Assembly (NCBI RefSeq): GCF_015319355.1
Contig: NZ_JADILU010000002.1
Span: 496,001-560,000 of the forward strand
Length of the DNA stretch: 64,000 nt
Direction: 5' to 3'
Source of the DNA: Psychroserpens luteus
Lineage (GTDB): Bacteria > Bacteroidota > Bacteroidia > Flavobacteriales > Flavobacteriaceae
Below are positions 43,503-52,234 of this stretch, in pieces. Within the stretch, counting starts at the first letter, position 1. Each line of letters starts with the position of its first letter. The notes under the pieces are model-generated. The model was not told the origin of the DNA and searched no databases. It saw nothing but the letters and a program-made list of their open reading frames with translations. A program made the position numbers and the translations under genes.

Positions 43503-44954
43503 GTGGAATTTACACAAGAGCAAAATTTATTTATTAATGAGTTTGTTAAAAAACTCAGAAATGGAAATGCTGCAATTTTTTCTGGGGCAGGACTATCTGT
43601 TGCTGCAGGTTTTGTTAACTGGAAACAGCTACTAAAAGATATAGCTATAGAGTTAGAATTAGATATTGATAAGGAATTAGACTTGATTTCTTTGGCACAA
43701 TACCATGTAAATACTAAGCGGAGTAAAAGTCAGTTAAATAAAAAAATACTTGAAGAATTTATTGAAGACGTAGAACCTACTGAGAATCATAGAATCTTAT
43801 CAAGACTTCCAATTAATACTTTTTGGACAACGAATTATGATACTCTTTTAGAAGATACACTAAAGAATTTCAACAAAATCGTTGACGTCAAACATGAGGT
43901 CAAACAACTATCAAATACTAGACATAAAAGAGATGCTGTAGTATATAAAATGCACGGTGATGTTGATCATTCGTCTGATGCAATAATTACTAAAGACCAA
44001 TATGAAAAATACTATATAACTCATGGACCATTTATAACTGCTCTAAGTGGTGATTTAATCACCAAAACTTTTCTTTTTATTGGGTTTAGTTTTACAGACC
44101 CCAATTTAGATTATATATTGAGTAGAATTAGAGTGAATTTTGGGGAGGATAATAATAACCATCACTATTGTTTTCTTAGAAAAATAAAGTTTGGTGAAAA
44201 AGGGTGTGAGAGTAAGGCTGATTTCGAATATCAAACAAGAAAGCAAGTATTAATGATTGACGATCTCAAAAGATTTAGTGTAAATGCTATTTTGGTTGAG
44301 GAATACCAAGACATCACTACTATCTTAAGTAAAATTGAAACTCGATATAAAAGAAACTCAATATTTATATCTGGTAGTGCAGAAGAATATGGTGAATGGG
44401 GAAGATTAAGAGCAATGAAGCTGATTCATAAACTTTCTGCGAAGTTAATAGCTAAAAATTATCGAGTGGTGAATGGGTTTGGATGGGGAATAGGGAGTGC
44501 AGTAATCAATGGTGCGTTGGAACAGATTTATTCTAATCCAAAAAAGTATTCAGAAGACCAATTAGTAATGAAGCCCTTTCCTCAATTTGCTACAGGTGAA
44601 AAAGATTTACCAGAATTATGGCAAGATTATAGAACAAAAATGATTTCACTTACTGGGATTTCTATTTATTGTTTTGGTAATAAATTTGACAAAAAGGGAA
44701 AATATATTATTAATGCAGATGGTGTAAAGGCTGAATTCGAAATAGCATTAAAACAAGGTTGTATGCCTATTCCATTAGGCTCTACAGGATATATTTCAAA
44801 TGTATTATGGAAAATAGTGATGGATAAGTTTGAAGACATATATGGTAAGAACAAAGAGATAGAAGAAGAAATTAAGGTGCTGGAAAAGGAACAAAATGCT
44901 GAGAAAGTAATCCAAAGTGTAGTTCGTATTATTGATAAAGTAAATCAAAATTAA
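43503..44954 (+). CDS. thsA: Thoeris effector ThsA (SIR2-SLOG)
   Basis: 483 residues, GTG start set by the 5-nt spacing to the Nmad2 stop. SIR2 domain (about 10-280): IFSGAGLSVAAGFVNWKQLL, FWTTNYDTLLEDTL with the catalytic-site Asn111 and Asp113, VVYKMHGDVDH with His151, and FLFIGFSFTDPNLDYIL. The SLOG domain (about 285-450) has SIFISGSAEEYGEWGRLRAM and VVNGFGWGIGSAVINGAL. In type I Thoeris the SLOG domain binds the TIR-made cyclic nucleotide and switches on NAD+ hydrolysis by the SIR2 domain, causing abortive infection. A charged coiled-coil tail (450-483) ends the protein. Confidence 0.93.
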   Translation: MEFTQEQNLFINEFVKKLRNGNAAIFSGAGLSVAAGFVNWKQLLKDIAIELELDIDKELDLISLAQYHVNTKRSKSQLNKKILEEFIEDVEPTENHRILSRLPINTFWTTNYDTLLEDTLKNFNKIVDVKHEVKQLSNTRHKRDAVVYKMHGDVDHSSDAIITKDQYEKYYITHGPFITALSGDLITKTFLFIGFSFTDPNLDYILSRIRVNFGEDNNNHHYCFLRKIKFGEKGCESKADFEYQTRKQVLMIDDLKRFSVNAILVEEYQDITTILSKIETRYKRNSIFISGSAEEYGEWGRLRAMKLIHKLSAKLIAKNYRVVNGFGWGIGSAVINGALEQIYSNPKKYSEDQLVMKPFPQFATGEKDLPELWQDYRTKMISLTGISIYCFGNKFDKKGKYIINADGVKAEFEIALKQGCMPIPLGSTGYISNVLWKIVMDKFEDIYGKNKEIEEEIKVLEKEQNAEKVIQSVVRIIDKVNQN

Positions 44955-45205
44955 ACCTCATTTGATGCGAAATTTTTTAAATATGTGAAATTTTAAAGAA
45001 CATGTAAAAGCTAGCTTTTTAAATGAGCCTGGCTATTGTAAACTATAGAATTATAAGTAAATATTCTTCGTAAATAACTAGTATACAATTACTATCCATA
45101 TAAACCGACGTAAGGAGGAAGGCTTAATGCGTGTAAAATGATTTAAAATTAATTAACACCCAGTCATTTAAGTATTTCAAACAAAACAGTTCCAACAAAA
45201 TTCAC

Positions 45206-45937
45206 CTACATACTTATCAAATAGTTTTTCTGGAACATCTTATCATAAATGTCTTTACTAAACATGTACAATTGAGCAGGTTTTTTAGAAACACCAACTT
45301 GTTTTTCGTCTAGAGCAATAATGTATTTTTTGCTAATGAGTTTACGTCTAAAATTTCTATTGTCTATTTCTATCCCTAAAATAGACTCATACAAATCCTG
45401 CACATCATTTATGGTAAATTTATCTGGTAAGAGCTTAAAAATAATAGGTTCAGACAAACATTTTTCTTTAAGATCTTTATAAGCTTCTTTAATAATCTTT
45501 TCGTGATCAAATCCTAAGTCTGGTAAATCGGTAATAGGAAACCATTTCGCATTATTGTTAGTGTTATCTAAATCAACATCTTCAGTTTTTAATAAGAAAT
45601 AATAAGCTACAGTAATGGTTCTGGAGTTAAATTCTTCATTTTTAATCCAAAGTAAATCCTTTTCACTTGTCAATCGGTTAGGACTTCCAAAAGCTTTAAA
45701 CTGTTTCTTGTATTGATTGGTGAGTCCTGTCAATTCCTTTAATACTCGAGTCGCTGTATCATCTAAAGTTTCATGAGTATAAACATGATAACCAGTTAAC
45801 ACATAATCATCTACCAGAATATCATTATCTGTTTCTAAATAACGTTTTATGAGTAAAACATTTAACGATTTTGTAGTAACATCATATCCAAAAACAACAC
45901 AATCAACAGATATATTTAATATTTTTTCAGGTTTCAT
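45206..45937 (-). CDS. Nudix-like transcriptional regulator (NrtR/AraR type)
   Basis: 243 residues. N-terminal Nudix-fold domain (about 1-150): VDCVVFGYDV, then a degenerate Nudix box GYHVYTHETLDDTATRVLKE followed by LTGL, in which REUxEE reads RVLKEL, so it is unlikely to hydrolyse nucleotides. The C-terminal domain (about 165-240) is a winged helix (FTINDVQDLYESILGIEIDNRNFRRKLIS pattern, shown by its two helices). Regulators of this type bind sugar or ADP-ribose ligands. It is divergent from the polyol operon, with palindromic sites in the 251-bp gap, so it most likely regulates that operon. Confidence 0.85.
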   Translation of the reverse strand: MKPEKILNISVDCVVFGYDVTTKSLNVLLIKRYLETDNDILVDDYVLTGYHVYTHETLDDTATRVLKELTGLTNQYKKQFKAFGSPNRLTSEKDLLWIKNEEFNSRTITVAYYFLLKTEDVDLDNTNNNAKWFPITDLPDLGFDHEKIIKEAYKDLKEKCLSEPIIFKLLPDKFTINDVQDLYESILGIEIDNRNFRRKLISKKYIIALDEKQVGVSKKPAQLYMFSKDIYDKMFQKNYLISM

Positions 45938-45992
45938 AAACTAATTTAGGTTCATAATATTCAAAGATACATTAATAATCAATTCGCTATTA

Positions 45993-46024
45993 AACGTATA
46001 TTTTACATTAGTAAATATACTGTT
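45993..46024. promoter_or_regulatory. Imperfect dyad, candidate operator of the Nudix regulator
   Basis: AACGTATATTTTAC, 4-nt centre ATTA, GTAAATATACTGTT: arms agree apart from one inserted T and one extra base. About 55 nt upstream of the regulator gene and 165 nt from the outer membrane protein gene. Confidence 0.5.
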
Positions 46025-46109
46025 TTATATTAAGAAAACAGCAATTTTGATGTCAATTTAGCACATATAATAGATAATTTAAGATATATTTTTACAAATA
46101 ATTAGGTTT

Positions 46110-46126
46110 TTGTAAATATTTTACAA
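46110..46126. promoter_or_regulatory. Palindrome TTGTAAA-TAT-TTTACAA, candidate operator
   Basis: Perfect 7-bp arms around TAT. The arms contain the same GTAAATAT core as the dyad at 45993 and the half-site at 46159-46170. It lies directly before a -7-like element, so binding would block transcription of the 46189 operon. Confidence 0.6.
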
Positions 46127-46134
46127 TACATTTG
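46127..46134 (+). promoter_or_regulatory. Probable -7 element of the polyol operon
   Basis: TACATTTG matches TAnnTTTG, abuts the palindrome at 46110-46126, and is 54 nt before the ATG at 46189. The expected -33 element is not distinct because the palindrome occupies the spacer. Confidence 0.5.
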
Positions 46135-46140
46135 AAGAAT

Positions 46141-46159
46141 AAACGTAAATATGACGTTT
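46141..46159. promoter_or_regulatory. Inverted repeat AAACGT-N7-ACGTTT with adjoining half-site
   Basis: Perfect 6-bp arms followed by TGTAAATATTT, the half-site of the upstream palindromes. It lies in the leader of the 46189 gene, 30 nt before the ATG; possibly another regulator contact. Confidence 0.35.
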
Positions 46160-46188
46160 GTAAATATTTAAGAATTAAAACTTAAAAA

Positions 46189-47085
46189 ATGAAAAATAAT
46201 TTCATACCATCATTTGATAAGAATTGCAAAACGGAAACGTCTTTTAAAACTGTTTTAATAACCTTAAATATTGTAATGTTTTTTATATTTAACATGACAA
46301 CTGCTCAAGATACTGTAAAAGCTCACGACACTATAAGTAATAAAATTAGTGTTGATGATGAGTACACACCATTTAGTATTGGTGCTCATTTAAAAAACAT
46401 GCACACATGGCATGGTTTTGTTGTGCATCCTGGAGCTGTGATTGCAACTAGTTTAGAATATAATTCAAAGAATAAAAAATTCACTTTTGGTTTTTGGGGA
46501 GGCGCAAGCTTTTCTACTACAGATGTCAAAAACATAAATACTGGAGAGAACGAAAGCGCCTATTATAAAGAAGTCTCTATATATACCAAATACCGTTTTT
46601 CAGATAAGTTCTTTATAGAAGTGGTAACACATAATAATTTTACAGGAGTAGAAGAAAGAGGTGATGAATTGCACTATTGGAGTTATGATAAAACACAAGG
46701 ATACAACTTTGTTGATTTAAACTTTGGTTACAATGTGACTCCTAACACATTATTGTACTTGGCAACAATTATTGGAGGTGGTTCTGGAGATTATGAAGTA
46801 CAAGCAGATGGAGAATTAAAAGATTCCTGGACTCATTATTTTGAGGTTAAAAGCAAAGTATGGCAAAATAAAGATTCAAACTTATCACTATTTGCAGGTG
46901 GTGCATGGTCATTTATAACAGATAAAACATTTTATACAGAAGGCGCTGGAAATGTTATCAATGTTGGCGCTACTTTTAATAAACAGTTCTCAGTTTTAAA
47001 GCACAATGTCCCAGTAGATGTGACATTAATGTGGAATCCTGAGCAAGAAAGAACAGTAATACAATTAGATGTCACTTTATTTTAA
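46189..47085 (+). CDS. Outer membrane beta-barrel protein of the polyol operon
   Basis: 298 residues with a long N-terminus and signal peptide (about 25-40, ending MTTAQ). The mature part has about 12 amphipathic strands with aromatic ends (KFTFGFWGGASFSTT, KEVSIYTKYRFSDKFFIEVV, YNFVDLNFGYNV, HYFEVKSKVWQNKDSNLSLF split by turns, RTVIQLDVTLF). It is the first gene behind the palindromic operators, 50 nt before the substrate-binding protein gene. A channel role for polyol passage through the outer membrane is inferred from this position, in place of the SusCD pair usual in this phylum. Confidence 0.7.
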   Translation: MKNNFIPSFDKNCKTETSFKTVLITLNIVMFFIFNMTTAQDTVKAHDTISNKISVDDEYTPFSIGAHLKNMHTWHGFVVHPGAVIATSLEYNSKNKKFTFGFWGGASFSTTDVKNINTGENESAYYKEVSIYTKYRFSDKFFIEVVTHNNFTGVEERGDELHYWSYDKTQGYNFVDLNFGYNVTPNTLLYLATIIGGGSGDYEVQADGELKDSWTHYFEVKSKVWQNKDSNLSLFAGGAWSFITDKTFYTEGAGNVINVGATFNKQFSVLKHNVPVDVTLMWNPEQERTVIQLDVTLF

Positions 47086-47135
47086 TAAGATAAAGTATCT
47101 TAAGGAACATATTTACAAGCTATAAATCTAAGATT

Positions 47136-48203
47136 ATGAAAACAAAAATGTCTAAATACAGTATGAGAAAAGGATGGATTCCTGTACTGTTTATTTTATT
47201 AGTACTTAATCTAACCGGTTGTGCAGAGCAATTAAAAACCTCTGAATCTTCTTCTTCTGAAAATATAGAAGAAACAGGTGATGTTTTTGCAAGTAAAATA
47301 GATCTCACAGGAAAAAAAATAGGCTATTGTTCTCCTACATTAAATGCGCCTTACTACCAAGCATTATCGCAAAGTATCAAATCAACAACAGAGAAAAATG
47401 GCATGCAATTCATGTCTGCAGATGGTCAAGATGATATCACTAAACAAATTGCTGCTGTTGAAGATTTAATCACTAAAGGTGTTGATGTTTTATTACTAAA
47501 TCCTAAAGATCCTGATGCGCTAGTTGGCGTTACTAGATTAGCTAAAGCAGCTGGTATTCCTGTTTTTATTATTGATAGTTCTATAAATCCTTCAGCAGAA
47601 TATATAACGACCATTCAATCTAACAACTTAGCAAATGGAGAATTAGCAGGTGAGTGGTTAGTTAAAAAAATGGGGAATAAACAAATGAATATTGCTTTGT
47701 TGAGTGGTAATGCAGGAAATCCCGTTGGTAAAACTAGAAAACAAGGACTATTGCAAGGGATTACAGAAGAGCAATTAAGAACACAAGGTAAAATTGATTT
47801 AAATATAAAAACACAAGCCTATACAGAATGGTCGTATGCTGGAGGTTTAAAGGCAATGGAAGACATTTTAGTAGCACATCCAGATGTTAATGTAGTTATC
47901 ACAGAATCTGATGTTTGCGTATTAGGTGCAATTAAAGCCATTGCTCAAGCAGGTAAAACAGATGATATCTTAATTGTCGCAGGTGCTGACGGACAAAAAG
48001 AAGCGATTAAATATATCATGGAAACCGATTTTTACGGTTGTACAGCAATGAATAGTCCTGTTCAAATTGGTAAAAACTCAGTACAATATGCGATAGAATA
48101 CATGAATGGTAAAAGAGATTTTAATAAAAAGTCTTATACAGCGCCTTTATTAATCACTAAAGAAAACGCTGCAAAATATTACAATCCAAACGCTATATTT
48201 TAA
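47136..48203 (+). CDS. Sugar/polyol ABC transporter substrate-binding lipoprotein (RbsB-like)
   Basis: 355 residues. Lipoprotein signal with LTGC (Cys29). The periplasmic-binding-protein-like I (Peripla_BP_4) domain runs from about 65 to 350: KIGYCSPTLNAPYYQALSQS, GVDVLLLNPKDPDAL, GIPVFIIDSSI, NIALLSGNAGNPVGKTRKQG and MNSPVQIGKNSVQYAIEYM. Being lipid-anchored is usual for Bacteroidota. It captures the sugar or polyol for the RbsA- and RbsC-type proteins encoded 15 nt downstream. Confidence 0.92.
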   Translation: MKTKMSKYSMRKGWIPVLFILLVLNLTGCAEQLKTSESSSSENIEETGDVFASKIDLTGKKIGYCSPTLNAPYYQALSQSIKSTTEKNGMQFMSADGQDDITKQIAAVEDLITKGVDVLLLNPKDPDALVGVTRLAKAAGIPVFIIDSSINPSAEYITTIQSNNLANGELAGEWLVKKMGNKQMNIALLSGNAGNPVGKTRKQGLLQGITEEQLRTQGKIDLNIKTQAYTEWSYAGGLKAMEDILVAHPDVNVVITESDVCVLGAIKAIAQAGKTDDILIVAGADGQKEAIKYIMETDFYGCTAMNSPVQIGKNSVQYAIEYMNGKRDFNKKSYTAPLLITKENAAKYYNPNAIF

Positions 48204-48218
48204 TTTAAAAGATTTGAT

Positions 48219-49742
48219 ATGAATAATTCAGAACATGAATATCGTCTAGAAATGGCAGGAATATCAAAAAGTTTTGGTGTTGTTTCGGTACTTAAAAACG
48301 TAAATCTTAAAGTGAAATCTGGTGAGATTCATGCTTTATTAGGTGAAAATGGTGCAGGCAAATCTACTTTAATTAAAATATTAAGTGGTGTTCATCAAAA
48401 GGACTCAGGATCAGTGGTTTTAGATGGTCAGGAAATCACACCAAAAAACACGCACGAAGGACAAGTTTTAGGGATCAATGTCGTGTATCAAGAATTGTCT
48501 TTAGTGAATGATTTATCGGTTGCCGAAAATATTTATTTACACAAATTAGGTGCCAATAAAACTTGGATGAATTGGAAAGGATTAATCCGTGATGCACAAG
48601 AATTGCTGGATTCTTTAGGTTTTAAAATAGATGCTTCAGCAAAAGTTAAAAACTTAAGTATTGTACAAAAACAAGTCGTTGAAATCGCAAAGGCAATATC
48701 TGAGGATACTAAAGTTCTAGTCTTGGATGAACCAACAACTGTTTTTGATCCTAACGATGTTAAAAAACTGTTCAATATTCTTTTTAAGCTGAAAGCGTCT
48801 GGAGTGTCTATCATTTATATATCACATCATTTAGACGAAATATTTACTATTGCAGATTCTGTAACTGTGCTTAGAGATGGTGTAGATACAGGAAGTATGG
48901 CTGTCGCAGATACAGATAAAGATGGTGTAATTCACTTAATGATTGGTCGCGAACTAAAAGATTTATATCCAAAAAGAAATATTAAAATCGGACAAGTACC
49001 AGTTTTTGAAGTTAAAAATTTAACAGCAAAAGATACGATGGTTCATGATGTTTCATTTGATGTTAAACCAGGTGAAGTACTTGGTATTGCTGGTTTAGGA
49101 GGAAGCGGAAGAACAGAAACTGCCAAACTTATTTTTGGTGCAGATAAAAAGAAATCTGGAATCTTAATTCTGAATGGAAAAGAGATTAAAACAAATTCTC
49201 CTGTAGATGCTGCTAATCATCAAATTGGTTTTGTTTCCGAAGATAGAAAAGAAGAAGGTGTCTTTTTACCATTGTCTATTAGACGAAATATTAGTGTCAC
49301 AAGTTTCGATTCTATTTCAAGTAGACTCGGATTTATAAACGTTGAAAACGAGTATAAAAAAGTTTTAGGTCTTATTGAAAAACTAAATATAAAAACACCA
49401 AACTCTGAGGTTAATGTAAAAAACTTAAGTGGTGGAAATCAACAAAAAGTAGCCTTAGCCAAATGGTTGAGTATTGATAGTAAAGTGATTTTTATTGATG
49501 AACCAACACGAGGCGTAGATGTAGGAGCAAAAATTGAAATCTATAATCTCATTAACGAAGTTGCTAAAAAAGGAGTAGGAGTAGTTGTTATATCTTCTGA
49601 TATGCCAGAGATTATGGGCATTTCAGATCGTATTCTGGTAATGCATGAAGGGACACTTTATGGCGAATTACAAAAGGAGCAATTTTCCGAAGAAAACATT
49701 TTGCGTTACTCCATTGGAGAACCATTAAAACAACATAATTAA
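48219..49742 (+). CDS. Sugar ABC transporter ATP-binding protein (RbsA-like, two ABC domains)
   Basis: 507 residues with two tandem ABC domains. The first (about 8-245) has Walker A GENGAGKSTLIKIL, YQELSLVNDLSVAENIYL and Walker B VLVLDEPTTVF. The second (about 258-500) has a modified P-loop GLGGSGRTETAKL, SEDRKEEGVFLPLSI and the signature LSGGNQQKVALAKWL with Walker B IDEPTRGVDVG. This is the usual carbohydrate-uptake 2 (CUT2) layout, so it energises uptake through the permease encoded next (20 nt). Confidence 0.95.
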   Translation: MNNSEHEYRLEMAGISKSFGVVSVLKNVNLKVKSGEIHALLGENGAGKSTLIKILSGVHQKDSGSVVLDGQEITPKNTHEGQVLGINVVYQELSLVNDLSVAENIYLHKLGANKTWMNWKGLIRDAQELLDSLGFKIDASAKVKNLSIVQKQVVEIAKAISEDTKVLVLDEPTTVFDPNDVKKLFNILFKLKASGVSIIYISHHLDEIFTIADSVTVLRDGVDTGSMAVADTDKDGVIHLMIGRELKDLYPKRNIKIGQVPVFEVKNLTAKDTMVHDVSFDVKPGEVLGIAGLGGSGRTETAKLIFGADKKKSGILILNGKEIKTNSPVDAANHQIGFVSEDRKEEGVFLPLSIRRNISVTSFDSISSRLGFINVENEYKKVLGLIEKLNIKTPNSEVNVKNLSGGNQQKVALAKWLSIDSKVIFIDEPTRGVDVGAKIEIYNLINEVAKKGVGVVVISSDMPEIMGISDRILVMHEGTLYGELQKEQFSEENILRYSIGEPLKQHN

Positions 49743-49762
49743 ACTAATAAAACACTCGAGTT

Positions 49763-50731
49763 ATGGCTTTAACATTGAAACAACAACTTAGTAGTCCTGG
49801 AGGAATACTTAAGTTTTTAGTAAAGTATAATACTATATTCATTTTTTTATTATTAGTGATTTTTTCTGCACTAATCTCTGATGTGTTTTTTACATCGGTT
49901 AACCTTTCTAACTTATTAAAACAAGTCTCAGGAATTGGTATTATTAGTATTGGTATGCTTATCGTTATTCTAACGGGTGGAATTGATTTATCTGTTGGTT
50001 CTATGGTCGCTTTATTAGCAGTGACTTTTGCTATTTTAGTAAATATCTTCGCTTTGCCTCTTGCAATTTTGTTCACCATTGTATTAGGTTTTGGTTTGGG
50101 AAGTGTCTCAGGTTATTTGGTCGCTTATCAAAAAATGGCGCCTTTTGTAGCCACATTAGCTTTAATGACTATTGCTAGAGGAATGAGTTTTATCTATTCT
50201 AAAGGATCTCCAGTGACGTTTACAACAGTAGGTGGACAATACATGTCTAATTTTGCAAACAATTCTACTTTAGGGATTCCTAATATTGCCATCGTGTTTT
50301 TTATTATTGTGATTATGGCAATGGTAATGCTACGTTACAACGTTTTTGGAAGATTAATAATTGCTATTGGTAGTAATGAAGAAGCTTCGCGTTTATCTGG
50401 TATTAAAGTTAATAAATACAAATTTTTAGTCTATGCTATTTCTGGAGCTTTAGCTGCAACAGCTGCAATTATTGTAGCCTCTAGAACTAATTTAGGCTCA
50501 CCAAACATGGGAATGGCTTGGGAGCTGGATGCCATTGCTGCAGTAGTCATTGGTGGCGCAAGTTTAAATGGAGGTAAAGGAACTGCTATAAACACACTAA
50601 TGGGAGTTCTTATTTTAGGATTAATTGGTAACATTCTTAACTTATTAAATGTACCATCATATCCGCAACAAGTAGTTAAAGGAGCAATTATCATTTTTGC
50701 TGTTTTATTACAAAGATTTGAAAGCAAATAA
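49763..50731 (+). CDS. Sugar ABC transporter permease (RbsC-like)
   Basis: 322 residues, about 8-10 hydrophobic helices. The CUT2 permease signatures are ILTGGIDLSVGSMVAL near residue 70 and GSNEEASRLSGIKVNKYKF near 205, with ELDAIAAVVIGGASLNGGKG at the C-terminal side. It forms the inner-membrane channel with the RbsA-like ATPase. There is one permease gene, so it acts as a homodimer. Confidence 0.95.
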   Translation: MALTLKQQLSSPGGILKFLVKYNTIFIFLLLVIFSALISDVFFTSVNLSNLLKQVSGIGIISIGMLIVILTGGIDLSVGSMVALLAVTFAILVNIFALPLAILFTIVLGFGLGSVSGYLVAYQKMAPFVATLALMTIARGMSFIYSKGSPVTFTTVGGQYMSNFANNSTLGIPNIAIVFFIIVIMAMVMLRYNVFGRLIIAIGSNEEASRLSGIKVNKYKFLVYAISGALAATAAIIVASRTNLGSPNMGMAWELDAIAAVVIGGASLNGGKGTAINTLMGVLILGLIGNILNLLNVPSYPQQVVKGAIIIFAVLLQRFESK

Positions 50732-50745
50732 AAAGACATTCGGTA

Positions 50746-52233
50746 ATGGAAAAATTAAAATTAAATACTAAAAATCTTTCTGCTATTTCAGAAAGAGTTG
50801 CTACACCAAAGTACAATAGATCAAATATTAAAACAGGGATTGTTCATGTTGGTATTGGCGGATTTCATAGAGCGCACGAAGCATTTTATACAGACCAATT
50901 ATTACAAGATGAATTGGTAAAAGATTGGGGAATTTGTGGTGTTGCTTTATTAGATTTCGATACTAAAATTTACAACACATTAAAAGAACAAGATGGCTTG
51001 TATACTTTAATTGTTAAAGAATTAGATGGTACTCACACTAAACAAGTTATAGGTTCTATTGTAGAGTGTTTGTTTGCACCTGAAAACCCTTTGAAAGTCA
51101 TTGAAAAAATGGCTAGTCCTGAGGTGAAAATTATCACATTAACGATAACAGAAGGTGGTTACAATTATAACGAAGCGACGAAACAATTCGATTTTACAAA
51201 TCCGTTAATTGTTCATGATTTAGCAAATCCAAATGCGCCAAAAACCATATTTGGTTATCTAACGCAAGCTTTAAAATTAAGACAAGAACGTGGTTTGAAA
51301 GGTTTAACCATTCAGTCATGCGATAATATTCAAGGTAATGGACACATGACTCAAAATATGTTATTAAGTTATGTTGCAAAAGCAGCACCTACTTTAACAG
51401 AATGGATTATAGACAACGTCTCGTTTCCAAATGCTATGGTAGATCGTATAACACCTGTCACTTCTATTGAAGATATAGCACATTTAAAAGAAATTTCTGG
51501 TATTGATGATGCGTGGCCAGTCGTTTGCGAGCCTTTTAAACAATGGGTTATTGAAGATAATTTTATTGAAGGAAGACCTGCTTGGGAAACCGTTGGAGCA
51601 CAGTTTGTCTCTAATGTAGAACCATACGAAAAAATGAAACTTAGTTTACTAAATGCAGGACATTCTGTCTTAGGATTACTTGGTGCATTGGTAGGTTATA
51701 ATACGATTGATGAAGCGGTGAATAACCCAAATATAAGAACCTTTTTAAACAACTATATGGATGTGGAAGTCACTCCAACGTTGGGTGATTTAGAAGGTAT
51801 TAATCTTAGTGATTATAAACAGTCGTTATTAGAACGTTTCGGAAACATCAATATTAAAGATCAAATAGATCGTATTTGTTCAGAAACTTCAGCAAAATTT
51901 CCAATTTTCATTCTGCCAACAATTAATTCGCAATTAAAAGCTAATGGTTCTATCAAATTGGCTGCATTTGTAACAGCAGCTTGGGCAATATATAGCTTAG
52001 GTAAAAACGAAAATGGAGAACCATTAAACATTATAGATGCACTTAAAACGCAATTAAATGAAAAGGCTAAAACTGCCATTCAAAATCCTACTGCATTTTT
52101 AGAAATTGATTCTGTATTTAGTGATTTAAATACATCCACAATTTTTGTAAATGAATATACAAAAGCCTATCAAGACATTGCTAATAGAGGTATAGAAGCT
52201 TGTGTGAAAGATTATAATAACGATATAAACTAA
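50746..52233 (+). CDS. Mannitol dehydrogenase family protein (polyol 2-dehydrogenase)
   Basis: 495 residues, the usual length of long-chain polyol dehydrogenases. The N-terminal NAD(P)-binding domain begins GIVHVGIGGFHRAHEAFYTDQ; LTITEGGYNYN, IQSCDNIQGNGH, FPNAMVDRITP and the catalytic-domain strings KLSLLNAGHSVLGLLG (containing the Lys/Asn/His active-site set) follow. It oxidises mannitol, arabitol or a similar polyol to the ketose in the cytoplasm. It is followed after 1 nt by a fructokinase-like gene, which favours mannitol or sorbitol giving fructose. Confidence 0.92.
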   Translation: MEKLKLNTKNLSAISERVATPKYNRSNIKTGIVHVGIGGFHRAHEAFYTDQLLQDELVKDWGICGVALLDFDTKIYNTLKEQDGLYTLIVKELDGTHTKQVIGSIVECLFAPENPLKVIEKMASPEVKIITLTITEGGYNYNEATKQFDFTNPLIVHDLANPNAPKTIFGYLTQALKLRQERGLKGLTIQSCDNIQGNGHMTQNMLLSYVAKAAPTLTEWIIDNVSFPNAMVDRITPVTSIEDIAHLKEISGIDDAWPVVCEPFKQWVIEDNFIEGRPAWETVGAQFVSNVEPYEKMKLSLLNAGHSVLGLLGALVGYNTIDEAVNNPNIRTFLNNYMDVEVTPTLGDLEGINLSDYKQSLLERFGNINIKDQIDRICSETSAKFPIFILPTINSQLKANGSIKLAAFVTAAWAIYSLGKNENGEPLNIIDALKTQLNEKAKTAIQNPTAFLEIDSVFSDLNTSTIFVNEYTKAYQDIANRGIEACVKDYNNDIN

Positions 52234-52234
52234 T

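Noticed and set aside
44955-45040. AAAAGCTAGCTTTT palindrome after thsA as a terminator
   Set aside because: A loopless palindrome cannot form a usable hairpin beyond 5 bp, so I do not call it; the end of the thsA transcript is not located.
45111-45141. Strong Shine-Dalgarno-like TAAGGAGGAAGG followed by ATG at 45127
   Set aside because: The ORF is only four codons (MRVK then stop), so it is not a gene; the site may be coincidence or the relic of one.
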